64,000 nt of DNA from Rhodoferax sp. OV413 (GTDB lineage Bacteria > Pseudomonadota > Gammaproteobacteria > Burkholderiales > Burkholderiaceae_C): positions 904,386-968,385 of the forward strand of contig NZ_FNJA01000001.1 in assembly GCF_900104385.1 (NCBI RefSeq). The letters run 5' to 3'. The notes beneath the pieces were generated by a model, which saw only the letters and a list, made by a program, of their open reading frames with translations, was not told the origin of the DNA and ran no database searches. Position numbers and translations under genes: made by a program. Of the stretch, positions 25,441 through 33,674 are shown one piece after another (position 1 is the stretch's first letter; each line of letters opens with the position of its first letter).

Positions 25441-26075
25441 CTGGCCTGCTCCACCGCCTGGGCCATGGCTTCGGCCTCGGCGCCGCCCTGCCTGCGCAAG
25501 CCGTAGACCACGCCCTCCTGGTCGGGCCGGGTGCGGTTCTGGCTCAGCTTCAATTTGCCGCGCAGCGAGGTCAGCGTGATCTCGATGCCGACGATGGCGC
25601 GCAGCATCGCATTGATGTAGTCATCGGGCGCATCGCTGACGGCCCACGGCACCGGGCGCTCGGCTTCGTGGCGCTCGGTCAGGCGGGTGACGAAGGCACG
25701 CAGCCAGTCCGCATCGTCGATAGCGCGCAACTGGCCACGCGCCTGCACCATGCTGTAGTTCCAGGTCGGCACGACTTTGCCGGTGGCCGCCTTGCTGGGG
25801 TACATCGATGGCGAGATATAGGCCTGCGGCCCCTGGAACACCACCAAGGCATCCACATCGGTGCGGGATTCGCGCCACAGCGGGTTGGCGCGCGCCACAT
25901 GGCCGCGCAGTATGCCCGGGCCGCCCGCCGGGTCCGGGTCGAGTAAAAACGGCAGGCTGTTGGCCGCCAAGCCGCCCGCCTGGTCCTGGGTGACCAGCAG
26001 GCCCAGCGGGTGGGCGCTGAGCAGCGGCTGCAGCACCTCGGGGCGGGTTTCTTCAAAGTGGGCGGGCAGGTACAT
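25422..26075 (-). CDS. PaiB-like FMN-binding negative regulator family protein
   Basis: 217 residues. The family's conserved parts are MYLPAHFEE, a GLLVTQDQAGGLAANSLPFL strand pair, GHVARANP and YISPSMYPSK followed by VPTWNYSMVQARG. This is the FMN-binding split-barrel of PaiB, which in Bacillus represses degradative-enzyme and sporulation genes; in proteobacteria members are usually uncharacterised flavin-binding proteins. The last residues (LLPNK) and the stop are encoded by the palindromic repeat. Divergent from a MocR-type regulator at 26143, a frequent arrangement that suggests MocR control of this gene. Confidence 0.88.
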   Translation of the reverse strand: MYLPAHFEETRPEVLQPLLSAHPLGLLVTQDQAGGLAANSLPFLLDPDPAGGPGILRGHVARANPLWRESRTDVDALVVFQGPQAYISPSMYPSKAATGKVVPTWNYSMVQARGQLRAIDDADWLRAFVTRLTERHEAERPVPWAVSDAPDDYINAMLRAIVGIEITLTSLRGKLKLSQNRTRPDQEGVVYGLRRQGGAEAEAMAQAVEQASLLPNK

Positions 26076-26093
26076 GGGATCAGTGCTCCGTAG

Positions 26094-26140
26094 AATGGCC
26101 CTCCATACTAAGATTATTTAAATCAATCCAAGGGGCCATT
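26094..26140. promoter_or_regulatory. Inverted repeat between paiB-like and MocR-type genes
   Basis: AATGGCCCT (26094-26102) and AGGGGCCATT (26131-26140) are inverted with about 28 bases between them, flanking an AT-rich core that should hold the divergent promoters. The position fits an operator for the adjacent MocR-type regulator. Role is inferred. Confidence 0.5.
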
Positions 26141-26142
26141 TC

Positions 26143-27570
26143 TTGGCAAACCAAAGAGCCGTTCCGGGCCAGTTGCGCCAGCAGGTTTATCTGCGCCTGC
26201 GCGAGTCCATCGAGACCGGGGTGTTGGCGCCCGACAGCCGCCTGCCGGCCTCGCGCGAGCATGCGCGGGTGCTGGGCGTATCGCGCAACACGGTGCTGTG
26301 GGCAGTCGAACGCCTGCAGTCCGAGGGCTACCTGGTGGGCCGCGTCGGCGATGGCACCTACGTGGCGCAGCGCAATTCTCCCCTGCGCAGCGGCGCCCGC
26401 GCACCGCAGCTGGCCGCCCACCAGCTGCTGTCGCAGCGCGGCCGCCTGATAGCCGAGGCCGGCTCGCGCTGGATACCCGCCAGCAGCGACGCCCTGCCGT
26501 TTCGCATCGGCCGGCCGGCGCTGGAGGAGTTTCCGTTCGCGCTCTGGCAAAGGCTGGAGCGGCAAACGCCGACCGCCACGCGCGTCGCCAACGCCGGCTA
26601 TACCGATGCCGCAGGCCACCCGCCGCTGCGTGCCGCCATCGCCCAGTGGCTGCTGGTGTCGCGCGGCATCCGTTGCGACCCGGGGCAGGTGCTGATCACC
26701 GCCGGCTCGCAGCAGGCGCTGGACCTGGTGGCGCGGCTGCTGCTGGATGTGGGCGACGAGGTGCTGGTCGAAGACCCGGGCTACCACGGCATCCGCGCCA
26801 ACCTGGTGGCGCAGGGGGCGCTGGTGCGCTCGGTGCCGGTGGACGACCAAGGCCTGTGCATCGCCCAGGGTGCGGCCCTGTACCCACGGGCCAAGCTGGC
26901 GGTGGTCACGCCCACCCACCAGTTCCCGCTGGGCGTCAGCATGGGCCTGGCGCGCCGCGCGGCGCTGATTGCCTGGGCCCAGGCCAACCGCACCTGGATT
27001 GTGGAAGACGATTACGACGGCGAATTCCAGTACGGCCCGCAGCGGATTCCGGCCCTGTGCAGCATGGCGCACGACGCGCGGGTGCTGCATGTGGGCACCT
27101 TCTCCAAAACGCTGGGCGCGGGGCTGCGGCTGGGCTTTATCGTGCTGCCCGATGCGCTGGTCGACGCGTTTACCCAAGGGCGAGCGCTGAGCGACCGGCA
27201 ATCTCCGGCCGCAGTGCAGGAGGTGCTGGCCCGCTTCATTGCCGACGGCTACTTGCTGCGCCACCTTCGCCGCATGCGCGAGCTGTACCGCGAGCGCCAG
27301 GCCACCATGATCGACAGCTTGGCGCGCGCCAGCCACGGCGCGATCCGCCTGGCTCCGAGCCTGCAAGGCATGCATCTAGCGTTGGAGGTGGACGCGCAGA
27401 TCCACGACACCGAACTCAGCCAGCGCGCACACGCGGCCGGCGTGCAGCTGGCGCCGATTTCGCGCTACTGCATGGAGGCGAACCGCCGCGGCTGGCTGTT
27501 TGGCTACGCGGGCTATAGCGCGGCCGCGCTCGACCGCGCCGCACGGGCGCTGGGGCCGTTAGTGAATTAA
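26143..27570 (+). CDS. MocR/PdxR-type GntR-HTH aminotransferase-fold regulator
   Basis: 475 residues, with a TTG start at 26143 preceded by AAGGGG. The GntR winged HTH occupies about 5-75 (LRESIETGVLAPDSRLPASR and SRNTVLWAVERLQSEGYL). A linker follows, then a fold-type I aminotransferase domain (YTDAAGHPPLRAAIAQWL; DLVARLLLDVGDEVLVEDPG; VEDDYDGEFQYG; HVGTFSKTLGAGLRLGF), where Lys in TFSKTL is the PLP lysine. Family members sense PLP or its amino-acid adducts. Divergent from the paiB-like gene, its most likely target. Confidence 0.92.
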   Translation: MANQRAVPGQLRQQVYLRLRESIETGVLAPDSRLPASREHARVLGVSRNTVLWAVERLQSEGYLVGRVGDGTYVAQRNSPLRSGARAPQLAAHQLLSQRGRLIAEAGSRWIPASSDALPFRIGRPALEEFPFALWQRLERQTPTATRVANAGYTDAAGHPPLRAAIAQWLLVSRGIRCDPGQVLITAGSQQALDLVARLLLDVGDEVLVEDPGYHGIRANLVAQGALVRSVPVDDQGLCIAQGAALYPRAKLAVVTPTHQFPLGVSMGLARRAALIAWAQANRTWIVEDDYDGEFQYGPQRIPALCSMAHDARVLHVGTFSKTLGAGLRLGFIVLPDALVDAFTQGRALSDRQSPAAVQEVLARFIADGYLLRHLRRMRELYRERQATMIDSLARASHGAIRLAPSLQGMHLALEVDAQIHDTELSQRAHAAGVQLAPISRYCMEANRRGWLFGYAGYSAAALDRAARALGPLVN

Positions 27571-28322
27571 AGGATGCGCGCCAGCAGCTTGGGCACCGAG
27601 GCCACCAGCATCGCCAGGCCGGAGGCCGTCAGCAGCCCCAGCACGATCTTGCGGAACGCCGCCTCGCTGATGCCGATGTAGAGCCGCGCGCCCATAAGCG
27701 TGGGCACCAGCATGGCCACGGCCACCACGCCGAACATCGGCAGCATGCTGCGCGTGACGATGCCGCTGGCCAGGTAGGTGCCCATGGTCACCAGCAGCAT
27801 CGACAAATTGAAGTTCTGCACGATGGCGCGCTGCGCGTCTTTCTCCAGCCCGCGCAGCGTGCACCACAGCGTGGGCAGCGCGCCGGTGAAGCCGCCCAGC
27901 CCGCCCATCACGCCACCAGCCATGCCGACCACGCCATCGGCGATGCGGCCGCCGGCGGTGATCTTGGGCAGATGCTTGGCAAATAGCATGGCTGGGCACC
28001 AGACCACCAGCAGGCTGCCCAGCACCAGCCGGAACCAGTCCATGTCCATCCGCGGCAGCAAGGCCACGCCCAGCGGAATGCCGACCAGGCCGCCCATCAC
28101 GAAGGGCAGCAAGGCTTTCACATCAAAGCCGCGGCGCACCGTCACCGCGGCAATGATCTGCCCGGTCAGCGAGCCAAATACCGCCAGCGTGGCCGCCAGC
28201 CGCGGCTCCAGGGTCCAGGCCCAGAACGACATCGCCACCAGGCCGTAGGCAAAACCCGACAGGCCCTGCACAAACCCCGCCACCACCGCGCCCAGCGCCA
28301 CCACCATCACCAGCGAATCCAT
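27567..28322 (-). CDS. TauE/SafE-family sulfite exporter-like permease
   Basis: 251 residues from ATG 28322 (MDSLVMVVALGAVVAGFVQG); the frame is open to 28367. The family signature GFVQGLSGFAYGLVAM and a second-half counterpart (GMAGGVMGGLGGFTGALPTL) are present, with seven or eight hydrophobic helices. Members export sulfite, sulfoacetate or related organic anions. It converges with the MocR-type gene; the stops overlap by 4 bases, so no room exists for a terminator between them. No sulfur genes are adjacent, so the substrate is open. Confidence 0.87.
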   Translation of the reverse strand: MDSLVMVVALGAVVAGFVQGLSGFAYGLVAMSFWAWTLEPRLAATLAVFGSLTGQIIAAVTVRRGFDVKALLPFVMGGLVGIPLGVALLPRMDMDWFRLVLGSLLVVWCPAMLFAKHLPKITAGGRIADGVVGMAGGVMGGLGGFTGALPTLWCTLRGLEKDAQRAIVQNFNLSMLLVTMGTYLASGIVTRSMLPMFGVVAVAMLVPTLMGARLYIGISEAAFRKIVLGLLTASGLAMLVASVPKLLARIL

Positions 28323-28390
28323 TGCGTCTCCCGATAGTCCACACTGCGAAAGCCCTATTGTGAACAATCGGCGGGGTGGCCCGCAGACGC

Positions 28391-28449
28391 TCTATTTTTG
28401 ATAGCTAGAAGCGCATGTAGAAACTGCGCCAGAGCCGTATTCTTTGCAT
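28391..28449 (+). repeat. Palindromic intergenic repeat, copy 9
   Basis: Forward orientation: TCTATTTTTGATAGCTAGAA, stem GCGCA..TGCGC with loop TGTAGAAAC, then CAGAGCCGTATTCTTTGC. It lies between the divergent TauE/SafE and SRPBCC genes, in a promoter region rather than a gene end. Confidence 0.82.
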
Positions 28450-28514
28450 ATTCCCCAGCCCGGCAGAGTGCGCCGATGCGTGGCACACTGGAGCGCTTTG
28501 TGGGGGACATCACC

Positions 28515-29087
28515 ATGGTTTACAGGCTCTACTTCTGGCGCATGGCCTTCTGGGCGCTGGCGACCTGGATGCTGCCACTGCCCGCCGCCATGGCCGCCGA
28601 CGCGCCGCTGGTGGCCGAGAGAGATGTGCATGTGGAGCGGTCCGGCGGCACCTTCACCGTGGACCTGACCATGCATGCGCCGGTAGAGCCCGCGCAGGCC
28701 TGGGCGGTGCTGACCGACTTCGAGCACATGGCCGACTTCGTGCCCAACCTGAGCAGCAGCCAGGTGCTGGAGCGCAGCGACACCGTGCTCAAGGTGGCGC
28801 AAAAGGGGACCGCACGCTACGGCGTGTTCTCCACCCCGTTCGAGTCGGTGCGCGAGATCCACCTGAACCCGCCGCACGAGATCCGCGCCCATGGCCTGGG
28901 CGGCAATGTGCAGCGCATGGACAGCCTGATGCAGCTGGAGCCCGAAGGCACGGGCACCCGGCTCACCTACCACGCCGAGGTGCTGCCGGGCTTCTGGTTT
29001 CCGCCGCTGATCGGCCCGGCCCTGGTGCGGCACGAGACCGCCGAGCAGTTCTCGGCCATGCTGCACGAGATGCTGCGGCGCCATTAG
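28515..29087 (+). CDS. Exported SRPBCC (START-like) family protein
   Basis: 190 residues from ATG 28515, with GGGGGA upstream; the frame is open to 28398 and another ATG occurs at 28476. The N-terminus has a signal peptide (hydrophobic MAFWALATWMLPLPAAMAA, cut near AMA-ADA). The rest is a polyketide-cyclase/START-like fold (MHAPVEPAQAWAVLTDFEHM; SVREIHLNPPHEIRAH). Members bind lipophilic ligands. Its periplasmic location is inferred from the signal. Divergent from the permease; no further partners. Confidence 0.8.
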   Translation: MVYRLYFWRMAFWALATWMLPLPAAMAADAPLVAERDVHVERSGGTFTVDLTMHAPVEPAQAWAVLTDFEHMADFVPNLSSSQVLERSDTVLKVAQKGTARYGVFSTPFESVREIHLNPPHEIRAHGLGGNVQRMDSLMQLEPEGTGTRLTYHAEVLPGFWFPPLIGPALVRHETAEQFSAMLHEMLRRH

Positions 29088-29201
29088 GGCACAGCCGTTT
29101 TCGGTCGCGCTGAGAATAATTCTTATGTGCGATCACGCACAGACGTAGCCGGCCCGCGCGGCGAGCATGTCGCTTTGCACACCAACCGCAGAGGACACAC
29201 C

Positions 29202-29645
29202 ATGATCGAGAAAACCGCCCACGTACATTGGGAAGGCGCTGGCAAGAACGGCAAGGGCCAGATCAGCACCGAAACCGGCGCGCTGAAAGCCGTGCCCTAC
29301 GGCTTTGCGACCCGCTTCGAAGACGACCGCCGCGGCAGCAACCCCGAGGAAATCCTGGGCGCCGCGCATGCCGCCTGCTTCAGCATGGCGTTTTCCTTCG
29401 CCTGCGACAAGGCCGGCTTTGCCACCAGCACGGTCGACACCCAGGCCAAGGTCCGCCTGGCCAAGCAGGGCGAAGGCTTTGTGATCGACCGCATCGCCCT
29501 GGTCTTGCAGGCCACCGTGCCTGGCCTGGACGAAGCCAAATTCCAGGCACTGGCCCTGGCCGCCAAGCGTGATTGCCCGCTGTCCAAAGCCTTGGCCAGC
29601 GTGCCCGAAATCACCCTGCAAGCCAGCCTGGTGCCGGGTAGTTGA
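29202..29645 (+). CDS. osmC: OsmC-family peroxiredoxin
   Basis: 147 residues from ATG 29202. Conserved segments are GSNPEEILGAAHAACFSMAF (with the peroxidatic cysteine of AACF) and DCPLSKAL (the resolving cysteine). OsmC reduces organic hydroperoxides, often under osmotic or oxidative stress. Twenty-four bases downstream lies a DsbA-like gene, then a Rho_N-domain gene, in one direction, suggesting a stress operon. Confidence 0.93.
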   Translation: MIEKTAHVHWEGAGKNGKGQISTETGALKAVPYGFATRFEDDRRGSNPEEILGAAHAACFSMAFSFACDKAGFATSTVDTQAKVRLAKQGEGFVIDRIALVLQATVPGLDEAKFQALALAAKRDCPLSKALASVPEITLQASLVPGS

Positions 29646-29669
29646 GCCGCGCGGCAGAGGTGCAACCCC

Positions 29670-30218
29670 ATGCAAAACCTTGACACGACCGACACCACAG
29701 ATGCCGCCCTGGCCACCGCCGACCACATGCTGGGCGACGTCCACGCAAATCTGATCTTGGTGGAATATGGCGACTACGCCTGCCCCAGCTGCCAGCAGGC
29801 CGCGCCCCTGGTGCGCCACCTGGCCGAGACCGAAGGCCCGCGCCTGTGCATCGTCTACCGGCACTTCCCGATGATGGAAGTGCACCCGCAGGCCGAGCTG
29901 GCCGCCGAAGCGGCCGAAGCCGCTGCTGCCCAGGGCAAGTTCTGGCCCATGCACCACCTGCTGTTTGCCCAGCCGCAAGGCCTGGAGGCCGCCGCCCTGG
30001 CCGGCTACGCAGAAACCATCGGCCTGGACATGCACCGCTTCCAGGGGGCGATGGCCGGCCGCATCTACACCCAGCGGGTGCAGGAGCACCTGCGCGCCGG
30101 TGAACGCATCGGTGTGCGGGCCACGCCAAGCTTCTTCCTCAACGATGCGGTGATCGATGTGTCGTTTGGCTTCGGCACACTGAGCGCGACCGTGCATGCC
30201 GCGTTGAAAGGCCGCTGA
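29670..30218 (+). CDS. DsbA-family thioredoxin-fold protein (cytoplasmic type)
   Basis: 182 residues. The CPSC active site is at 38-41 (GDYACPSCQQAAPLV), and the insertion and cis-proline region (RATPSFFLNDAVID) match the DsbA/NhaA-type thioredoxin-like family. No signal peptide is visible, so it is probably cytoplasmic, unlike true DsbA. The family acts as disulfide oxidoreductase or glutathione-linked reductase. It follows osmC by 24 bases, pointing to a shared redox-stress role. Confidence 0.87.
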   Translation: MQNLDTTDTTDAALATADHMLGDVHANLILVEYGDYACPSCQQAAPLVRHLAETEGPRLCIVYRHFPMMEVHPQAELAAEAAEAAAAQGKFWPMHHLLFAQPQGLEAAALAGYAETIGLDMHRFQGAMAGRIYTQRVQEHLRAGERIGVRATPSFFLNDAVIDVSFGFGTLSATVHAALKGR

Positions 30219-30261
30219 ACCGCCGATTGCTCTGCATCGCCCCCACCCGAAAGGAGTTGAC

Positions 30262-30585
30262 ATGCCCAAAGCCTGGAGCGCCAAGCGCGAACGCCAGTAC
30301 GCGCACATCAAAGACAGCCTGCTGGAACGCGGCAAGCCCGAACCGCTGGCCGAAGAAATCGCCGCCCGCGTGGTCAACAAGGAACGCGCGCAGCACGGCG
30401 AATCCAAGGAGGCCAGCCCGTCCTCGCTCAACGACATGCCAGCCAGCCGGCGCGGCGGCCTGCGATCCCACAAGGGCGCGGGCGGCCGCACCCTGCTGCA
30501 GCTGCGCAACGAAGCGCGCCAGCGCGGCCTGAAGGGCCGGTCGAAGATGAACAAAGCCCAGCTGGAACAGGCTTTGCTACATTAA
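30262..30585 (+). CDS. Small basic protein with Rho_N-like C-terminus
   Basis: 107 residues, highly charged. The N-terminal MPKAWSAKRERQYAHIKDSL and VVNKERAQHGES match proteins annotated as 'plasmid stabilization' in proteobacteria. The C-terminal 40 residues (RTLLQLRNEARQRGLKGRSK) form a helix-extended-loop-helix like the Rho N-terminal RNA/DNA-binding fold. A nucleic-acid-binding role is likely. The final LLH residues and the stop are encoded by the arm of palindromic repeat copy 10. Confidence 0.78.
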   Translation: MPKAWSAKRERQYAHIKDSLLERGKPEPLAEEIAARVVNKERAQHGESKEASPSSLNDMPASRRGGLRSHKGAGGRTLLQLRNEARQRGLKGRSKMNKAQLEQALLH

Positions 30586-30638
30586 ACATAGCTTCTGGCG
30601 CAGGCACTACCTGCGCTAGCGGCCTGTTTCTAATAAAT
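30573..30638 (+). repeat. Palindromic intergenic repeat, copy 10
   Basis: Forward orientation: TTTGCTACATTAAACATAGC, then TTCTGGCGCAGG, CACTA, CCTGCGCTAGCGGCCTG and TTTCTAATAAAT. It overlaps the end of the Rho_N-like gene and abuts the convergent LysR stop, and has a strong GCGCAGG/CCTGCGC stem. Confidence 0.93.
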
Positions 30639-31570
30639 CACCCCTTGGCAAAGGTCTGGTCCAGCCCCTGGAACATGGCCGAAAAGTCGCAGCAGTCCTG
30701 CGCCAGCATCACGATGGACGCCACCAGCGCGCTGCGGTGCTCGCCCTTGTGCATGGCCACATAGGACATGGGCGGCAGGGCCGGCGCCACGTCTATCACG
30801 GTCAGCATGCCGGCGGCCACCAGCGGCGCCAGGCAGCGGTGCGGCAGGTAGCTGACGCCCAGGCCGGAGATCACCAGGCCCAGCATGGCCAGCAGATTGC
30901 TGACCACGATCACCTCGCCGGGGTCCGCGCCCTGCTGCTTCATCCACGCGTCATACACCCGGCCCGTGCCCGACTGCGTGCCCTGCACCAGCATGCGGTA
31001 CTGGGCGATCTCGTGCAGCCGCATGCGCTGGCCCGGCTGGCTGCCGGGCAGCAGGCCGGGCTTGCACATCCAGGCGTGCTCGACCTGGCCGACCTTGGTG
31101 CTGGCGATGCGGGTGTCGGCAAACGCATCGGGCACGAACACCAGGTCCAGCTCGTCGGCCAGCACCTTGTCGCGCAGCTGTGGGCTGCTGTCCACCGTGG
31201 GCTCGATGGTCACCTTGGGGTAGTGCTGCTGGATCAGCGCGATCAGCCGCGGCAGCCAGGTCATGGCGGTCAGCTCGGTGATGCCTATGCGCAGGCGCCG
31301 CTCCATCACCTCGGGCCGGCTGAACTGCTCGATGGCCGCGTCGCGCTGCGCCAGCAGCTTCTTGGCCAGCACGAACATCTCTTCGCCCTTTTCGGTCAGG
31401 CGCGCGCTGCGCTGGGCACGGTCGAACAACTCGGTTTCGAACAGCGCCTCCAGGTCGTGCACCCGCTTGGATACCGCCGACTGCGTGGTGTGCAGCTTGT
31501 TCGCCGCCTGCGAGAAGCCGCCCAGCTGGGCGATCCAGTACAGGGCTTCCAGTTGCTTGAAGGTGATCAT
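30638..31570 (-). CDS. LysR-family transcriptional regulator
   Basis: 310 residues from ATG 31570 (MITFKQLEALYWIAQLGGFS); the upstream frame to 31609 is unlikely to be translated. HTH: SQAANKLHTTQSAVSKRVHD. The effector domain follows. It is divergent from the rraA-like/aminotransferase/SBP cluster at 31727 and is probably its regulator. The intergenic gap (31571-31726) is AT-rich with several partial inverted repeats (AACGGATGAAATTTAATCG). Confidence 0.9.
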   Translation of the reverse strand: MITFKQLEALYWIAQLGGFSQAANKLHTTQSAVSKRVHDLEALFETELFDRAQRSARLTEKGEEMFVLAKKLLAQRDAAIEQFSRPEVMERRLRIGITELTAMTWLPRLIALIQQHYPKVTIEPTVDSSPQLRDKVLADELDLVFVPDAFADTRIASTKVGQVEHAWMCKPGLLPGSQPGQRMRLHEIAQYRMLVQGTQSGTGRVYDAWMKQQGADPGEVIVVSNLLAMLGLVISGLGVSYLPHRCLAPLVAAGMLTVIDVAPALPPMSYVAMHKGEHRSALVASIVMLAQDCCDFSAMFQGLDQTFAKG

Positions 31571-31726
31571 CTGCGCGCTCCTGCCATGGGCTTTTATCCA
31601 TCGGTTCATTCATCGTTTTATACGATGTTAACGGATGAAATTTAATCGCTTTTAGAAATTCATTCCGACTTCCACAATCCACGGCAATGCAGCACCTGGC
31701 GCTGTTTTTGACACAGGAAATCCACC

Positions 31727-32392
31727 GTGGCCCACCCCGTTTTCGAGATCAATCCCGCCCCGCCCGTGGCCAGCAGCGCGCTGCTGCAAGCCTTCCAGCA
31801 AGTGGTCACGCCGCACATCAGCGACAACCTGCAACGCCTGTCCGGCATCACCGGCTTGCGCCGCTTCCACCGCGGCCGCAAGCTGGTCGGCACGGCCTTC
31901 ACCGTCAAGGCCCGTCCCGGCGACAACCTGCTGGTCTACAAGGCACTGCAAGACCTGCAGCCCGGCCACGTGCTGGTGGTCGATGGCGCAGGCGACCCGA
32001 CCAATGCGCTGGTCGGCGAACTCATCATGCTCTACGCACAGCAGCGCGGCTGCGCGGGTTTTGTGCTGGACGCGGCGATCCGCGACACCGCGGCTTTCTA
32101 CGAGGCCGACTTCCCCTGCTACGCCCGCAGCGTCAGCCACCGCGGCCCGTACAAGCTGGGCCCGGGCGCGATCAACTGCGCGGTCACCGTGGGCGGCCAG
32201 GTGGTGCAGCCCGGCGACCTGGTGGTCGGCGACGAGGACGGCGTGGTGAGCTTTCCAGAGGCCGACGCGCAGCGCCTGCTGGCCGCGATCCGCAGCACTG
32301 AAAGCAACGAGAACGCCATCAAGGCCGAAATCGCCAACGGCCGCATTGAGCAACAGTGGCTGCGCAAGGTGCTGTCGGCCCACGGCCTCTGA
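31727..32392 (+). CDS. RraA-family protein (HMG/CHA aldolase-like)
   Basis: 221 residues with a GTG start at 31727 preceded by AGGAAA. The family core VVDGAGDPTNALVGELIMLY and VLDAAIRDTAAF (conserved Arg-Asp) match RraA-like proteins, of which some are 4-hydroxy-4-methyl-2-oxoglutarate/oxaloacetate aldolases and others regulate RNase E. The active-site Arg and Asp are present, so a catabolic aldolase or decarboxylase is favoured. The gene heads a cluster with an aminotransferase and an amino-acid binding protein. Confidence 0.87.
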   Translation: MAHPVFEINPAPPVASSALLQAFQQVVTPHISDNLQRLSGITGLRRFHRGRKLVGTAFTVKARPGDNLLVYKALQDLQPGHVLVVDGAGDPTNALVGELIMLYAQQRGCAGFVLDAAIRDTAAFYEADFPCYARSVSHRGPYKLGPGAINCAVTVGGQVVQPGDLVVGDEDGVVSFPEADAQRLLAAIRSTESNENAIKAEIANGRIEQQWLRKVLSAHGL

Positions 32393-32415
32393 ATCTTCCA
32401 CACCAAGAACTCTCC

Positions 32416-33624
32416 ATGAACACCCTGCTTTCCTCCCGCCTGGGCCAGGTCAAGCCCTCGCCCAGCATTGCCGCCAAGGCCCGCGTGGATGCGCTGCGCG
32501 CCGCCGGCCAAACCATCGTCGACTTCACTCTGGGCGAGCCCGACTTCGCCACGCCTGCGCACATCGTGCAGGCCGGCATCCAGGCCCTGGCCGACGGCCA
32601 TACCCGTTACACCGGCTCGGCCGGCACGCCAGCCCTGCGCGCCGCCATCGCGGCCAAGTTCCAGCGCGAGAACAACCTGGCGTTCCAGCCCGAGCAGATC
32701 ATCGTCGGCGTGGGCGCCAAGAGCCTGATCTTCAACGCCTTCAGCGCCACGCTGAACCCCGGCGACGAGGTGATCATCCCCGCACCGTTCTGGGTCTCCT
32801 ACCCGGACATGGTGCTGCTGAACGGCGGCACGCCGGTGGTCGCCCACAGTACCGAGGCCAGCGGCTTCAAGCTCACCCCCGAGGTGCTGCAGGCCGCCAT
32901 CACGCCGCGCACCCGCTGGCTGGTGCTGAACACGCCCAACAACCCCAGCGGCGCGGTCTATGCACGCGCCGAATTGGAGGCGATCTGCGCGGTGCTGCGT
33001 GACCACCCGCAGGTCTGGCTGATGACCGACGAGATCTACGAGCACTTTGTCTACGGTGATGCGCAGCACCTGTCGCCGCTGAACGTGGCGCCCGATTTGG
33101 CCGAGCGCACGCTGACCATCAACGGCCTGTCCAAAGCCTATGCGATGACCGGCTGGCGCATCGGCTATGCCGCCGGGCCGGCGCCGCTGGTCAAGGCGCT
33201 CAGCCTGCTGGCCTCCCAAACCACCACCTGCGCCAGCGCCATGGGCCAAGCCGCGGCCGTGGTCGCGCTGAACGGCCCGAAGGCCTGCGTGGCCGAGGCC
33301 CGCGCACTGTTCGAGGCGCGCCGCGACCGCATGGTGGAGCTGCTGAACACCCTACCGGGCATCCGCTGCGCCACACCCGAAGGCGCGTTCTACGTGTTCC
33401 CCAGCGTGGCCGGTTTGCTGGGCCAGCGCACGTCCGACGGCACGCGCTTGGCCACCGACCTGGACGTGATGCTGTTCCTGCTGAACCAGGCCGGCGTGGC
33501 CAGCGTGGACGGCAGCTCCTACGGCATGCCCGGCTATCTGCGCCTGTCGTTTGCCACCTCCATCGAGCAGATCGAAGCCGGCTGCCAGGCCATCCGCCAA
33601 GCCGTGCAGAGCCTGCGGCCATGA
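32416..33624 (+). CDS. Class I/II PLP aminotransferase (aspartate-aminotransferase type)
   Basis: 402 residues from ATG 32416. Features: LGEPDFATP near 40, NTPNNPSGAVY near 175, TDEIYEHFVYGD near 205, the PLP lysine in GLSKAY at Lys240, and WRIGYAAGP. It transfers an amino group between an amino acid and 2-oxo acid; aspartate-type enzymes share this form. It follows the rraA-like gene by 23 bases. With a 2-oxo-acid aldolase and an amino-acid binding protein beside it, a catabolic route for an unusual amino acid is a reasonable inference. Confidence 0.92.
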   Translation: MNTLLSSRLGQVKPSPSIAAKARVDALRAAGQTIVDFTLGEPDFATPAHIVQAGIQALADGHTRYTGSAGTPALRAAIAAKFQRENNLAFQPEQIIVGVGAKSLIFNAFSATLNPGDEVIIPAPFWVSYPDMVLLNGGTPVVAHSTEASGFKLTPEVLQAAITPRTRWLVLNTPNNPSGAVYARAELEAICAVLRDHPQVWLMTDEIYEHFVYGDAQHLSPLNVAPDLAERTLTINGLSKAYAMTGWRIGYAAGPAPLVKALSLLASQTTTCASAMGQAAAVVALNGPKACVAEARALFEARRDRMVELLNTLPGIRCATPEGAFYVFPSVAGLLGQRTSDGTRLATDLDVMLFLLNQAGVASVDGSSYGMPGYLRLSFATSIEQIEAGCQAIRQAVQSLRP

Positions 33625-33674
33625 GCACACCCTTTCCCCACCCCGCAAAATCACCCCACCCCAGAAAGTCCGCC

